Shown here in pieces: positions 38,636 to 48,750 of a stretch of DNA of 64,000 nucleotides. How positions within the stretch are numbered: position 1 is the first letter of the stretch; every line of letters starts with the position of its first letter. Position numbers and translations under genes: made by a program. The DNA is from Ditibartonella choladocola (GTDB lineage Bacteria > Pseudomonadota > Alphaproteobacteria > Rhizobiales > Rhizobiaceae): positions 2,617,501-2,681,500 of the forward strand of contig NZ_CP015625.1 in the NCBI RefSeq assembly GCF_002007565.1, given 5' to 3'. A model generated the notes under the pieces. It was given only the letters and a program-made list of their open reading frames with translations. It did not search any database and had not been told where the DNA came from.

Positions 38636-38684
38636 GACAGCTTGTTTCACAGGGGACAGCTTGTTTCACAGGGGACGGCTTATT
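38636..38684. repeat. 19-bp tandem repeat abutting the exbD stop
   Basis: GACAGCTTGTTTCACAGGG occurs exactly twice (38636-38654, 38655-38673). A third degraded copy (GACGGCTTATTTTAC...) runs into the exbD stop codon at 38685-38687. The duplication may have originated at the 3' end of exbD. Confidence 0.8.
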
Positions 38685-39122
38685 TTACTGTGGAGCCGGC
38701 GCCGATGTTTTTTCCAAACCGACAAGACCTATTTTTGTGTATCCGGCCGCACGCAATTCATTAAGGAGTTCGATAATGCCGCTATATTCCACGCTTGCGT
38801 CACCACGAATAAAGATTTTTTCTTCATGATTGTTTGAAGTAAGCCGATCAAGAGTCGTCCTGAGGTCGTCCAAAGACGCTTTTTCTTCTCCTACATAAAG
38901 CGATTTATCCTGCTGCAATGTGATATAGACCGGTTTGTCAGGTTTTGGTTGCGCAGGTGTCGAAGATGTCGGCAGTTGCACCGGAATATCGCTTGTTGCC
39001 AGAGGTGCGGCAACCATGAAAATGATGAGCAAAACCAGAATAACATCAATGAACGGCGTTACATTGATTTCATGACTGACATCAAGTTCATCACTGTCGA
39101 GATCTGAAAGCTTTGTTGCCAT
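38685..39122 (-). CDS. exbD: Biopolymer transport protein ExbD
   Basis: This 145-residue protein has a short cytoplasmic N-terminus, one transmembrane helix with the essential proton-path Asp (TPFIDVILVLLIIFMVAAPL), and a periplasmic domain (about 45-145) with IFIRGDASVEY. With ExbB it turns proton flow into work on TonB. It starts 6 nt after the exbB stop. No tonB follows; the DNA downstream is repeats. Confidence 0.9.
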   Translation of the reverse strand: MATKLSDLDSDELDVSHEINVTPFIDVILVLLIIFMVAAPLATSDIPVQLPTSSTPAQPKPDKPVYITLQQDKSLYVGEEKASLDDLRTTLDRLTSNNHEEKIFIRGDASVEYSGIIELLNELRAAGYTKIGLVGLEKTSAPAPQ

Positions 39123-39128
39123 CTCTTC

Positions 39129-40163
39129 CTACTCCGCAGCAATCGACAAACTCGGCCGTGTTGCTGTTTCACGCTTGACTTTACGGAAGTCGAGATCACG
39201 ACTGACAAGACGTTCAATTCCGGCTGAAACATCAATAAGCTGTTGCCGGTAACCGGTAATCAAACGGGCAAAGACATTGTAGATAATGACAGCGGGCACG
39301 GCTGCAACAAGGCCGATGGCTGTTGCAAGAAGCGCTTCAGCAATACCGGGAGCAACAACGGCAAGATTGGTTGTTTGCGCTTGCGAAATGCCGATAAAGG
39401 AATTCATAATACCCCAGACAGTACCGAAAAGGCCGACGAAAGGACCGATAGCGCCGATTGTTGCCAACACACCGGTTCCGAATGCAACATGACGTCCGGA
39501 TGCTGAAATAATGCGCGAGAGAACCGAACTCAATCGTTCTTTCAAGCCCTCGGTTCCAGCCAAATCCACGGCTGCGAGCGAAGCTTCCACTTCATCTTGT
39601 GCCGCCTGTACCAAGCGGGAGCCGACACCTTTGTCATTTTTAACTGCCAAAGCAAGCTCGGACAGGCTTTGAGCGCCGTTAACCTGCCTTATGGTCGCTC
39701 TTGCCCGTCTTTTCACCGCCGATACTTCGATAAGTTTGACAATGAAAATAACCCAGGTTGCAACAGAAGCGAGTGCCAGACCGACCATAACCACTTTAAC
39801 GACCCAGTCCGCATTCAGGAACATACCGATAGGAGAAAGATCATGCGGGATGGAAGCGATAAAATGGTCGGCAGCCTGACTGGCCGTATCGGCAGCAGCT
39901 TTAGCTGTGCTTTCCGTTTCCGAAGCGGCCGATTGCAAAGCCTGTTCACCTGCTTTCAAAGCATTTTCGCCCGTCTGAACGGCACTTTCACCGGAATGCA
40001 AGACATTTTCACCGGTTTGTAAGGCTTTTTCGCCAGCTTGTTCGCCAGCTTGCAATACCTGATTTCCGGTTGTTTGCTGCACTTCATTTTGTGCCGATGC
40101 ATAGCCGCCAGCCAGGCATAGAAATACCGCGGCAGTTACAAGCCTTGTCAAAGATCTCATCAT
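39129..40163 (-). CDS. exbB: Energizer ExbB with extended repeat-bearing N-terminus
   Basis: This 344-residue protein has a signal peptide (about 1-24), a periplasmic extension with a seven-residue repeat (about 38-78, units like ALQTGEN, VLHSGES, AVQTGEN, ALKAGEQ), an Ala/Thr-rich linker, then the ExbB/TolQ core with three helices. Core landmarks are NADWVVKVVMVGLALAS (about 117-133), IGAIGPFVGLFGTVWGIMNS and GIAEALLATAIGLVAAVPAV. Long periplasmic N-termini are known in alphaproteobacterial ExbB; the heptad pattern is notable. Confidence 0.92.
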   Translation of the reverse strand: MMRSLTRLVTAAVFLCLAGGYASAQNEVQQTTGNQVLQAGEQAGEKALQTGENVLHSGESAVQTGENALKAGEQALQSAASETESTAKAAADTASQAADHFIASIPHDLSPIGMFLNADWVVKVVMVGLALASVATWVIFIVKLIEVSAVKRRARATIRQVNGAQSLSELALAVKNDKGVGSRLVQAAQDEVEASLAAVDLAGTEGLKERLSSVLSRIISASGRHVAFGTGVLATIGAIGPFVGLFGTVWGIMNSFIGISQAQTTNLAVVAPGIAEALLATAIGLVAAVPAVIIYNVFARLITGYRQQLIDVSAGIERLVSRDLDFRKVKRETATRPSLSIAAE

Positions 40164-40292
40164 CGCTCTCGTTCCTGAACTTCAATTCGATGGCGATTAA
40201 TTAACAAAATTTAATATGATAAATCAAGTCATGTTTATGCAAATATTGAAGTTATTTTCTGCCTGCCAAAAAATTCTACCCCCGGCGCCGTC

Positions 40293-41588
40293 TTAACGAA
40301 CAATGATTGCACGGAAATCATTGACATTGGTTCCCGTCGGGCCGGTTTCAAGAAGGTCATCAAGCATATTGAATGCACTCCAAGCATCGTGGCGGGCAAG
40401 AAAAGTTGCGGGATCAAAACCTTGCTGTTTGAGACGTAAACAACTATTGCCGTCACAAAATGCACCTGCATTGAATTCACTACCGTCGCGGCCATCCGTA
40501 TCTGCCGCAAGTGCCGTGATAGAACTCTCCCCCTCTATTGCCATCGAAAATGACAGTAAAAATTCGCTATTTCTTCCACCCTTGCCAACGTCACCCTTGT
40601 TGTAAGCGCCGGTGATCGTCACGGTTGTTTCGCCGCCTGAAAGCATAACGACAGGTTTTTCAAAGGGGCGGTTTTTCAAAGCAATTTCACGGGCAATGGC
40701 AGCATGCATCAATGCAATATCCTTTGCTTCACCTTCAATCGAATCGGAAAGGATAATGGCATTCAAACCGGCTTTGCGCGCATGAGCGGCGGCTGCTTCC
40801 AGCGATGTCGCCGCCGATGCAACAATATAAGCTGCATTTTTTTCAAAAGCAGGATTATCAGGGGTTGGAGCCTTGGCAAGATCGCTCTTTAAAACGGAAA
40901 CGGCTTTTGGAGGCAAAGCAATATGATATTGGCTTACAAATTTTAACGCATCCTCGCGGGTTGACCAATCGGCAACTGTGGGACCGGATGCAACTTGCGA
41001 GGCAATGTCTCCCGGAATATCCGACACAATGAAACTGACGACGCGGGCGGGCGCTGCATAATAGGCAAGCCGCCCCCCTTTGATTTGTGACAAATGCTTC
41101 CTGATCGTATTCATTGCGCCGATGGGAGCACCACTTTTTAACAATGCCTCATTGATCGCGATTTCGTCTTCAAGTGTCAAAGGTTCAAGCGGCAAAGGCA
41201 ACAAGGCAGAACCGCCACCGCAGATAAGCGCAATGACGAGATCATCGGCTGATAATCCTTGAACAAGTCTGACAAGCTTTTTTGCCGCTTTCAGCCCGTT
41301 TTCATCCGGCAAGGGGTGGGAAGCTTCCAGAACTTCAATCGAACGAAGCGAGGTCGCGTGGCCATAACAGGTGACAACCGCACCTTCAAGCTCGCCATAG
41401 CCGGCTTTATCCCATAGTTTTTCAAGTGCCAAAACCATTTGAGCGGAACCTTTGCCCGCTCCCACAACAATGGTCCTGCCTTTTGGCTTTGCGGGTAAAA
41501 ACTGTTCCATCAAACATTCCGGATTGGCAGCGGCAACCGCACAATCAAAAAGTTCGTTCAATAATTGACGATCATTGTTATTTTTCAA
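40293..41588 (-). CDS. gckA: Glycerate 2-kinase (GckA / MOFRL family)
   Basis: This 431-residue protein has an N-terminal GCKA domain (VGAGKGSAQMVLALE near 45, LICGGGSALLPLP near 120) and a C-terminal MOFRL domain (FNAGAFCDG, GPTGTNVNDF). It phosphorylates D-glycerate to 2-phosphoglycerate. Old annotations call it hydroxypyruvate reductase (TtuD), which is probably wrong. It stands alone. Confidence 0.9.
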   Translation of the reverse strand: MKNNNDRQLLNELFDCAVAAANPECLMEQFLPAKPKGRTIVVGAGKGSAQMVLALEKLWDKAGYGELEGAVVTCYGHATSLRSIEVLEASHPLPDENGLKAAKKLVRLVQGLSADDLVIALICGGGSALLPLPLEPLTLEDEIAINEALLKSGAPIGAMNTIRKHLSQIKGGRLAYYAAPARVVSFIVSDIPGDIASQVASGPTVADWSTREDALKFVSQYHIALPPKAVSVLKSDLAKAPTPDNPAFEKNAAYIVASAATSLEAAAAHARKAGLNAIILSDSIEGEAKDIALMHAAIAREIALKNRPFEKPVVMLSGGETTVTITGAYNKGDVGKGGRNSEFLLSFSMAIEGESSITALAADTDGRDGSEFNAGAFCDGNSCLRLKQQGFDPATFLARHDAWSAFNMLDDLLETGPTGTNVNDFRAIIVR

Positions 41589-41772
41589 TTATGACCTCCC
41601 CGAAAAATCTGTTTCCCGTTTCTTTTGTTTCAGATTTTTATTTCCATTTACAGTTTATTGTTGCAGACTTTTGCGAAAAAAGTGGAAAAAACAAACATAA
41701 TAACTATGTAATTAAAGTACATCGTCCGAAAATTTCGTACGGTCATTCATTCAAAAAGCAGGAGAAGACGAT

Positions 41773-42084
41773 ATGCCTAAGGAAAATGCGACACCAACCG
41801 AAAAAAGTCTCCAGGAACAATTTGAACAGTTGAAAAAAGAGGTTTCCAATATTCATTCCACATTGAATGATCTGGGTTCCGAAAAACTGACAGCCGCAAA
41901 AGGCAAAGCCGAAAAGCTTTATGCATCGGCGAAAGAAAATGGTGAGGAAGCGATCTCGCAGGCAAAAGAAAAGATTGGCGATGTGCAAGGACAATTGTGC
42001 AATTGCATACGCGAAAAACCGATTGCAAGCCTTGCCGCAGCCGCAGGTGTCGGTTTTATTCTTGCTCTGTTGATGCGGCGTTAA
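41773..42084 (+). CDS. DUF883-like (ElaB/YqjD type) membrane-anchored protein
   Basis: This 103-residue protein has a long amphipathic, Lys/Glu-rich helix (about 10-75) and a single C-terminal hydrophobic helix (PIASLAAAAGVGFILALLM) ending in MRR, the layout of ElaB/YqjD. E. coli relatives anchor to the inner membrane and bind ribosomes in stationary phase. AGGAGAAG lies upstream. It is followed after 3 nt by a holin-like protein, like the yqjD-yqjE pair. Confidence 0.78.
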   Translation: MPKENATPTEKSLQEQFEQLKKEVSNIHSTLNDLGSEKLTAAKGKAEKLYASAKENGEEAISQAKEKIGDVQGQLCNCIREKPIASLAAAAGVGFILALLMRR

Positions 42085-42087
42085 AAT

Positions 42088-42525
42088 ATGTTGCGGCTTA
42101 TCGCGCCGCTTATTGGCGGTTTGGCAAATGGCAGCGTGAAAACGGCAGTCAAATCAACGCGTAATCAGGCAATTTGTTATTTACTGATCGGTTTGTCACT
42201 GTTTTTCGCGGTGATATTCCTGTGCGTCATAGCATTTATTGCCCTTACATGGGTGGTCTCTCCGATCTTGTCGGCAACGATTATTTTTGCCTTTTGGCTC
42301 ATTGTGGCGCTTGCCGGTTTTTTAATCGGCCGGTCTGTTTCAGCCAAAAGACGAAAAATCTATGAAGAACAGATGAATGACGAGCGGTTCAACCTTGTGG
42401 CGGCATCTCTTGTTGCTGCCGTTCCTGCCATATTGAAAAACAAAAAGACGCTTACTCTTGCAATTCCCCTTATCGGATTGGCAGCATTGATGTTCTGGAA
42501 CAAGGATAACAACCGGAAGTCGTAA
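42088..42525 (+). CDS. Phage-holin-family / YqjE-like membrane protein
   Basis: This 145-residue protein has two close transmembrane helices (about 30-55 and 60-85, LLIGLSLFFAVIFLCVIAFI and a second), a basic segment (SAKRRKIYEEQM), and another hydrophobic stretch near the C-terminus. It fits the holin-superfamily III/YqjE group of bacterial inner membrane proteins, not a phage gene. It is co-transcribed with the DUF883 gene. Confidence 0.72.
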   Translation: MLRLIAPLIGGLANGSVKTAVKSTRNQAICYLLIGLSLFFAVIFLCVIAFIALTWVVSPILSATIIFAFWLIVALAGFLIGRSVSAKRRKIYEEQMNDERFNLVAASLVAAVPAILKNKKTLTLAIPLIGLAALMFWNKDNNRKS

Positions 42526-42552
42526 AATCCGTATTAAAGGGATGAAATTTTA

Positions 42553-42579
42553 AAAAACCGGTTGTGTTCCAACCGGTTT
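42553..42579. terminator. Bidirectional terminator
   Basis: AAAACCGGTTG-TGTTC-CAACCGGTTTT forms a perfect 11-bp stem, with T/A runs on each side, between the convergent holin-like and porin-like genes. Confidence 0.88.
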
Positions 42580-42607
42580 TTGTCTTTTCGCAAGTGGTTA
42601 CAATTGA

Positions 42608-43336
42608 TTATTTGAAAGCGTATCTTATACCCACTTTTACATCATGTGATGTCAGATGGTCGAGCTTGAGAGCGCCGTTTCCCGAAATACCGGCAGTTTT
42701 TGCGTCGCCCAGATCGCTATAGCTATAACCGATGTCGAAGATAACACGACGGGAAAGTTTCACACCTATGCCTGCATGAATTGCAAAAGCGAAGTCCCAT
42801 TCGGTTTTTGCGGCTGCCTCATAGGTTTGTCTACCGTTATCCACCTCGAAGTCGCTGACACGATTGGCACTTGCTCCGAGGCCTGCCCCGATATAGGGCG
42901 TAACATCATGATAGGTTACAAGGTCGACATAAGCATTCGCCATGAATACGGTTGAAGATATATCACCTTCATATTTTCTTGTTGTATCGAAATCGCGATC
43001 CTTCGCAGTGATTGTATTTTTGGCACGATATTCGATCGTCCCGTCAAGGCGGACAATATCATTGAGACGATAGCCCAAACCGACCCCGCCAAGAAAGGCG
43101 TTATCCATATCACCTTTATTTTTCCAGTGATAATCGGCACTTGCGTCGCCCGAATCGAATCTGTCGAATTTATGGATGTCGCCGAGGCTGACACCGGCAT
43201 ATGCTTTTGCATAAAAGGGAATGTTTTCGGTTGTGATGGCAATTTCGGGAACCTTGTCAAGGTCGATGTCATTGGCCAACGCCTGATTTAAACCAAGTGC
43301 CGACAATGCTCCAATAAGTGCAAAGCAAAATTTCAT
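42608..43336 (-). CDS. Outer membrane beta-barrel protein (Omp25/Omp31-like)
   Basis: This 242-residue protein has a signal peptide (about 1-21, ALGLNQALA) and alternating amphipathic strands typical of eight-stranded barrels: FYAKAYAGVSLGDIHKF, GVGLGYRLNDIVRLDGTIEY, YIGAGLGASANRV, VIFDIGYSYSDLG, HDVKVGIRYAFK. It resembles the small surface proteins of Brucella and Bartonella. ATG 43336 follows GAGG. It ends in AFK, not the usual terminal Phe. Confidence 0.83.
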   Translation of the reverse strand: MKFCFALIGALSALGLNQALANDIDLDKVPEIAITTENIPFYAKAYAGVSLGDIHKFDRFDSGDASADYHWKNKGDMDNAFLGGVGLGYRLNDIVRLDGTIEYRAKNTITAKDRDFDTTRKYEGDISSTVFMANAYVDLVTYHDVTPYIGAGLGASANRVSDFEVDNGRQTYEAAAKTEWDFAFAIHAGIGVKLSRRVIFDIGYSYSDLGDAKTAGISGNGALKLDHLTSHDVKVGIRYAFK

Positions 43337-43463
43337 TCTCAAGCCTCTAAACAAGACGCAAATGCCATCATCTTGTGAAGCTTTTTAAACATGATTGGTT
43401 AAGACGTTCTTAACCATAAATTTTAACTATCTATTTTCCATAACCAAAGCCGGAACAGGCATA

Positions 43464-43491
43464 AAAAAGCAGCCATTTTCAGGCTGCTTTT
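43464..43491 (-). terminator. Terminator downstream of glmM
   Basis: AAAAGCAGCC-ATTTTCA-GGCTGCTTTT with T/A runs lies just beyond the glmM stop, between glmM and the outer membrane protein gene. Confidence 0.8.
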
Positions 43492-43540
43492 CAAAAAACC
43501 GAAAAGTCTATTTGCGCTTGAACTATAGTTCGGGCACTTG

Positions 43541-44893
43541 TCAGATGGCGTCTCTTACCTTTTTTAGCGCCTCGACAATCTCGTCAACAACATTTCCGAT
43601 CAAACGTTCATCATCACCTTCCGCCATAACACGAATGAGAGGCTCGGTTCCCGACGGGCGAATAACCAGTCGACCATTTTTTCCCAAACGTTTTTCAGCG
43701 TTTTTGATAACATCTTTGACGTGGGCATCTTCAAGCGGTTTGCCTTCGGAAAAGCGGACATTCTTCAAGACTTGCGGCACCGGCTCGAAGCGGTGACAAA
43801 GCTCGCTCATCGGCTTTTGTGATTCTTTCGCACATCCCAGAATTTGTAACGATGTCACCAGACCATCGCCGGTCGTCCCGTAATCGGATAGCACAATATG
43901 ACCCGATTGTTCGCCACCGACGTTGAAGCCATGCTGGCGCATATATTCAACCACATACCGGTCGCCAACCTTGGTTCTTGCCATGGTCAGCCCTTTTTGA
44001 CCGAGAAAACGTTCAAGTCCGAGATTGGACATGACTGTTGCAACGATACCGCCACCCCGTAAAAGACCATTTTCCAGCCAACGTTCGGCAACAACGGCCA
44101 TCAACTGGTCACCGTCGATAATGGCTCCGGTTTCATCAACCATCACCACGCGGTCGCCATCGCCGTCAAGTGCGATTCCCGCATCCGCTCTCACTTCATG
44201 AACCTTGCGCATCAAAGCAATCGGGTGGGTCGAACCGCAATCTTCGTTGATATTTGTGCCTGTCGGCTTATCGCTTAGCGTGACAACTTCTGCACCAAGC
44301 TCCCACAGCGCAAGCGGTGCTGCTTTATAGGCCGCACCATTGGCACAATCGACAACAATACGCATACCGTCCAATCGGACATCACGCGGCAATGTGCGTT
44401 TGGCAAACTCGATATAACGATAAATATCACCTTCAACGCGCTTTGCCCGACCGATTTGCGACTGTCCCGCAAGCTCGTTTGTCATGTCGCTTTCAATGAG
44501 TTTTTCGATTTTCATCTCGATTTCGTCGGAAAGTTTGAAACCGTCCGGACCGAACAATTTTATACCGTTATCGTAAAAAGGATTATGGGAGGCCGAAATC
44601 ATAACGCCGACATCGGCACGCAGCGAACGGCAAAGCATTGCGACGGCTGGTGTAGGAATTGGCCCCAAAAGAAACACTTCCATGCCGCTTGCCGTAAAGC
44701 CTGCAACCATAGCATTTTCCAGCATATAGCCCGACAGGCGTGTATCTTTGCCGATAACAACTCTTCCCGGCCGTCCCTGACTGCGAAAAAGAATACCTAC
44801 CGCCATACCGACTTTCATAGCCACATCCGCGGTCATCGGAAATGTATTGGCTTTCCCCCTTATTCCATCGGTACCGAAATATTTAAACGCCAT
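43541..44893 (-). CDS. glmM: Phosphoglucosamine mutase
   Basis: This 450-residue enzyme converts glucosamine-6-phosphate to glucosamine-1-phosphate for UDP-GlcNAc synthesis. It has the N-terminal [13 protein letters not shown], the phosphoserine loop [18 protein letters not shown], the Mg site [14 protein letters not shown], and the C-terminal [17 protein letters not shown] 44893 follows AAGGA. It lies downstream of ftsH, a common rhizobial order. Confidence 0.96.
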   Translation of the reverse strand: MAFKYFGTDGIRGKANTFPMTADVAMKVGMAVGILFRSQGRPGRVVIGKDTRLSGYMLENAMVAGFTASGMEVFLLGPIPTPAVAMLCRSLRADVGVMISASHNPFYDNGIKLFGPDGFKLSDEIEMKIEKLIESDMTNELAGQSQIGRAKRVEGDIYRYIEFAKRTLPRDVRLDGMRIVVDCANGAAYKAAPLALWELGAEVVTLSDKPTGTNINEDCGSTHPIALMRKVHEVRADAGIALDGDGDRVVMVDETGAIIDGDQLMAVVAERWLENGLLRGGGIVATVMSNLGLERFLGQKGLTMARTKVGDRYVVEYMRQHGFNVGGEQSGHIVLSDYGTTGDGLVTSLQILGCAKESQKPMSELCHRFEPVPQVLKNVRFSEGKPLEDAHVKDVIKNAEKRLGKNGRLVIRPSGTEPLIRVMAEGDDERLIGNVVDEIVEALKKVRDAI

Positions 44894-44906
44894 TATATTT
44901 TCCTTT

Positions 44907-44973
44907 TTCGACAAAATTCCGTGTTCGATAAAATTCAAATTTCGATCAATTCAAATTTCGATAAAATTCTGCC
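44907..44973. repeat. 16-17-bp imperfect tandem repeat in the glmM leader
   Basis: Four consecutive units based on TTCGATAAAATTCAAAT (44907-44923, 44924-44940, 44941-44956, 44957-44973) lie 14-80 nt upstream of the glmM ATG, in the presumed 5' leader. Confidence 0.75.
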
Positions 44974-45110
44974 GGCCACTCATACTACAATTTTCAATGT
45001 TCCAACTAACAATTTTTAAGCAGAAAACCAACCGTCGACCGCATCAATGAAGGCCTTCATGGCGCGAATTATCACGACACGGTTAACATTCATATGTTTG
45101 AACAAAATAA

Positions 45111-45137
45111 AAGCGGCTTGAGCGTATCAAGCCGCTT
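45111..45137 (-). terminator. Terminator of ftsH
   Basis: AAGCGGCTTGA-GCGTA-TCAAGCCGCTT forms an 11-bp stem. Read leftward it is followed by TTTATTTTG, 20 nt after the ftsH stop. Confidence 0.88.
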
Positions 45138-45157
45138 CAGATTTTTTGAACCGGAAT

Positions 45158-47299
45158 TCAGGCCTTTTTATCATCACCATGATCGGTGACGGTGTCTTCC
45201 TTTGCCGATTTTTCACTTTCCGTTACCGGTTTTTCGGACTTTTGCGATGGCGAAGTTTTTGTCGCCTTTCTTGTCCTTTTCGGCTTTTTTTCGGCTGCTT
45301 TTTTTTCAGTTGTCTTTTTTTCGATTTCCGGCTTTTCGGGAGTTTCAGACTTTTCGTCGACCTTGTCGGCCGGTTGAGAAGCCGCTTTTGCCCTTACAAC
45401 AACCGACTTCGACTGGTCGCTTTTGGGTTTTTCGGGCGTTTTTCCGGCTTTCGGAACACTTGAGACATGCGGTGTCGGCGAATCCTTGCCCATATCCCGT
45501 GAAGGCGGTTTGCCGTTGATAACTTCCTGAATTTCGGCTCCTGTAAGCGTTTCGTATTCAAGCAAGCCTTCGGCAAGAGCAACCCATTGTTTCTTTTTCG
45601 AGGTCAAGGTTTGTTTGGCCGTCTGATAGGCTTCGTCGATAAGACGACGAATTTCGGCATCAATCACCCTTGCAGTTTCTTCCGAAACTTGCTGGTTACG
45701 CCCGCCTCCCTGATACATATCTTCCTGACTTTCGCCATAAGTAACCTTGCCGAGTTCATCGGAAAAGCCCCAACGTGTGACCATAGCACGGGCAAGTTTC
45801 GTTGCCTGTTCAATGTCGGAGGACGCGCCGGAAGTGATGTTATCCTTGCCGAACTTCAATTCTTCGGCAACACGGCCACCCATCATGATCGCCAGACGCG
45901 AAATCATGTAGCGGTAGCTCATCGAATATTTGTCACCTTCCGGCAATTGCATAACCATGCCGAGTGCGCGACCACGCGGGACAATCGTTGCTTTGTGCAC
46001 GGGATCGGCTGCCGGCATATTGATAGCAATAATGGCATGTCCGGCTTCGTGAAAAGCTGTCAGCTCTTTTTCTGCCGGTGTCATGGCGGAATGGCGTTCT
46101 GCCCCCATCATGACTTTGTCTTTGGCATCCTCGAATTCCTGCATGGTGACCAGACGTTTGTCGCGCCGTGCTGCCATAAGTGCCGCTTCATTGACAAGGT
46201 TCATCAAATCGGCACCGGAAAATCCCGGTGTACCGCGCGCCACAATCTTCAAATCGACATTGGGCGCCAAAGGCACATTGCGAACGTGGACTTTAAGAAT
46301 TTCCTCACGCCCTGCAACATCGGGATTGGGAACAACCACCTGCCGGTCAAAACGACCCGGACGCAGCAATGCCGGATCAAGTACATCGGGACGGTTGGTT
46401 GCGGCAATCAGAATAATGCTTTCATTCGGCTCGAACCCGTCCATCTCGACAAGAAGCTGGTTCAAAGTCTGTTCACGTTCATCATTGCCACCGCCGAAAC
46501 CGGCACCACGGTGACGGCCAACGGCATCAATCTCATCAATGAAAATGATACATGGCGCATTCTTTTTTGCCTGCTCGAACATGTCGCGAACGCGGCTTGC
46601 ACCAACACCAACAAACATTTCCACAAAATCCGAACCGGAAATTGTGAAGAAAGGCACATTGGCTTCACCGGCAACAGAACGGGCGAGCAATGTTTTACCG
46701 GTTCCGGGCGGGCCAACAAGCAAAACACCCCGCGGGATACGGCCGCCAAGACGCTGGAACTTTTGTGGTTCGCGCAAAAATTCGACAATTTCCTGTAGAT
46801 CCTGTTTGGCTTCATCAACGCCCGCGACATCCTTGAATGTTACGCGACCATGGGCTTCTGTCAGCAGTTTTGCTTTGGACTTGCCGAACCCCATAGCGCC
46901 GCGTGAACCGCCTTGCATCTGGCGCATGAAGAAGATCCACACACCAATCAGGATAACAACGGGTAAAAGCGAGAAAAGCAAATTCATGAATGTGCTGTTT
47001 CCCGTGCTTTCCGGCTGCGCCCGGACATTGACGTTCTTGCTTTCAAGACGATCGACAAGACCGGGATCATTAGGAGCGAAAGAAAGGACGGTCCGGTTAT
47101 CGGTTGTGATACCGGTCAAACGTTGTCCTTGAATCGTGACGGTTTTGATTTCTTTATTATCAACCCGTTTCAGAAAATCTGAATAAGTAATCTCTCCTGT
47201 GCCAGCTTGCTGACTATTCCCGTTAAAAAACGAAAACAAAGTAATCAGCAAGAGTGCAATGATCCCCCATATCAGGAAGGAACGATAATTTGGATTCAT
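45158..47299 (-). CDS. ftsH: ATP-dependent zinc metalloprotease FtsH
   Basis: This 713-residue membrane protease has two N-terminal helices (about 8-25 and 105-125), an AAA domain ([27 protein letters not shown]), the SRH region, and a zinc protease domain with HEAGH near residue 420. It degrades unstable membrane and cytosolic proteins. The final 115 or so residues are a Lys/Glu/Pro-rich disordered tail ([19 protein letters not shown]), longer than in E. coli FtsH (about 644 residues). Confidence 0.97.
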   Translation of the reverse strand: MNPNYRSFLIWGIIALLLITLFSFFNGNSQQAGTGEITYSDFLKRVDNKEIKTVTIQGQRLTGITTDNRTVLSFAPNDPGLVDRLESKNVNVRAQPESTGNSTFMNLLFSLLPVVILIGVWIFFMRQMQGGSRGAMGFGKSKAKLLTEAHGRVTFKDVAGVDEAKQDLQEIVEFLREPQKFQRLGGRIPRGVLLVGPPGTGKTLLARSVAGEANVPFFTISGSDFVEMFVGVGASRVRDMFEQAKKNAPCIIFIDEIDAVGRHRGAGFGGGNDEREQTLNQLLVEMDGFEPNESIILIAATNRPDVLDPALLRPGRFDRQVVVPNPDVAGREEILKVHVRNVPLAPNVDLKIVARGTPGFSGADLMNLVNEAALMAARRDKRLVTMQEFEDAKDKVMMGAERHSAMTPAEKELTAFHEAGHAIIAINMPAADPVHKATIVPRGRALGMVMQLPEGDKYSMSYRYMISRLAIMMGGRVAEELKFGKDNITSGASSDIEQATKLARAMVTRWGFSDELGKVTYGESQEDMYQGGGRNQQVSEETARVIDAEIRRLIDEAYQTAKQTLTSKKKQWVALAEGLLEYETLTGAEIQEVINGKPPSRDMGKDSPTPHVSSVPKAGKTPEKPKSDQSKSVVVRAKAASQPADKVDEKSETPEKPEIEKKTTEKKAAEKKPKRTRKATKTSPSQKSEKPVTESEKSAKEDTVTDHGDDKKA

Positions 47300-47412
47300 A
47301 TTAGGTCCACTCGATCTATTACGCTCTGTCAGATAATTTTAATGTAACATATGTGCTTGAAGTTGCCTTGCCAAGGTTGAAGATCACCTTTCATCATAAT
47401 TCATCCGGCTTT

Positions 47413-48750
47413 TTAGTCATTTTCCCGCGATGTTGACAATGTCATTTCAAAAAACGGGCTTAATATATTGAAAAGGGAGTAATCGTCCGATGATATAAGC
47501 CACCCGAACGGCCGCATAAATCTTTTGCAAGTCAAATTTTCGGCGTGAACAAGTTTTCCGGTAAGTGCCGGAATATCGATTCCCGACCGGCTGAAAATTG
47601 CCAATGCTGTTTGCAATGAAAGAAAATGGATTGAACGGCTGCTTATATTCTGTTCTTCAGCGACAGCCTTTATATCGCAAACCGAGGCAACATTTACCCT
47701 GACTGCATTATTCGACCGGTTATCAACACGGTAGCGCCCATCCCAGATAATGGAAGATTGTGTACCGGCGACACTTGCCGTCTGGTTTCTCGCCTCGCGC
47801 CATAGCCTGATTGTTTTACCATTGATTTCGATGACTGTTCCAAGCAACGTAAAATGATAAAGTGACGTGCGTTTCTTCACCAATTGTTTTTTCAAAAAAT
47901 CGACTTGTGAATCACTTGCAAGAGCCTGCGAACCACCAATAATTGAGGCAAGAACACCCATGACAAAAGGAAATCGGGGGTTATTCAATTGTTCATCTGA
48001 AACATTGCTGATCGTACATAAAGCATGTTGCATCTTCATATCGAGTTTGGCAATCAATTCAACTGCGGCTTTGTTCTCGTCACGTCTGAAAATGGCCGCC
48101 TCTTCGACTTTTTTGGCGATAATATCAACATCTTCGTCTTTCAAACGTTGACGGATTCGCACCCGCTCATAATGCGGGTTTTCATTCGTCGGGTCGTCGA
48201 TCCAGTCCTGTTTGATAGAGCGTAGATATTCCCGTAATTGTTCCCGTTTCACCCCCAAGAGAGGCCGGATTAAGCGTATTTTGCGCATCAGAAGTGATTC
48301 ACGCGGCATACAGGCAAGTCCGCGACGGCTACCGCGATGCAACCGCATTTCATATGTCTCGGCCTGATCGTTCAAAGTGTGACCGGTCATGATAACGCTC
48401 GCCCCGACTTTTTCAGCTTCCGAAAAAAGCAAGCCGTAACGGGCGATCCGTGCTTCGTGAGACAAAGCCGTTTGCGGTTTTGCATCTGCCCAACAAACGG
48501 TCTCGTGGCGAACATCGAGACGCTTGCACAATCGGGCAACTTCTTCCGCCTCGGCTGCGGATTCGGGACGCAAACGATGGTCGACTGTGACAGCAACGAG
48601 TTCGGGTGCGTCTTCAAGTTGTTTCAGATAATCGCGCAGAAGAAACAGAAGCGAAGTCGAATCCCCGCCCCCTGAAACAGCAGCAATGACAATTTTAGAG
48701 TTTTTGAAATCTGATGGCTGAAAGAGTTGTTTAAAATCTATTACTGACAC
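47413..48750 (-). CDS. tilS: tRNA(Ile)-lysidine synthase
   Basis: This 445-residue N-type ATP pyrophosphatase has the PP-loop AAVSGGGDSTSLLFLL and the conserved MTGHTLNDQAET. It converts C34 of tRNA-Ile(CAU) to lysidine so that AUA is read as Ile. The C-terminal TilS domains are degenerate but present. Translation starts at GTG 48750, overlapping cpoB by 10 nt. Confidence 0.93.
   Translation of the reverse strand: MSVIDFKQLFQPSDFKNSKIVIAAVSGGGDSTSLLFLLRDYLKQLEDAPELVAVTVDHRLRPESAAEAEEVARLCKRLDVRHETVCWADAKPQTALSHEARIARYGLLFSEAEKVGASVIMTGHTLNDQAETYEMRLHRGSRRGLACMPRESLLMRKIRLIRPLLGVKREQLREYLRSIKQDWIDDPTNENPHYERVRIRQRLKDEDVDIIAKKVEEAAIFRRDENKAAVELIAKLDMKMQHALCTISNVSDEQLNNPRFPFVMGVLASIIGGSQALASDSQVDFLKKQLVKKRTSLYHFTLLGTVIEINGKTIRLWREARNQTASVAGTQSSIIWDGRYRVDNRSNNAVRVNVASVCDIKAVAEEQNISSRSIHFLSLQTALAIFSRSGIDIPALTGKLVHAENLTCKRFMRPFGWLISSDDYSLFNILSPFFEMTLSTSREND

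Noticed and set aside
42088..42525. Phage holin indicating a prophage
   Set aside because: Paired with a DUF883 gene as in yqjDE; no other phage genes in the window.
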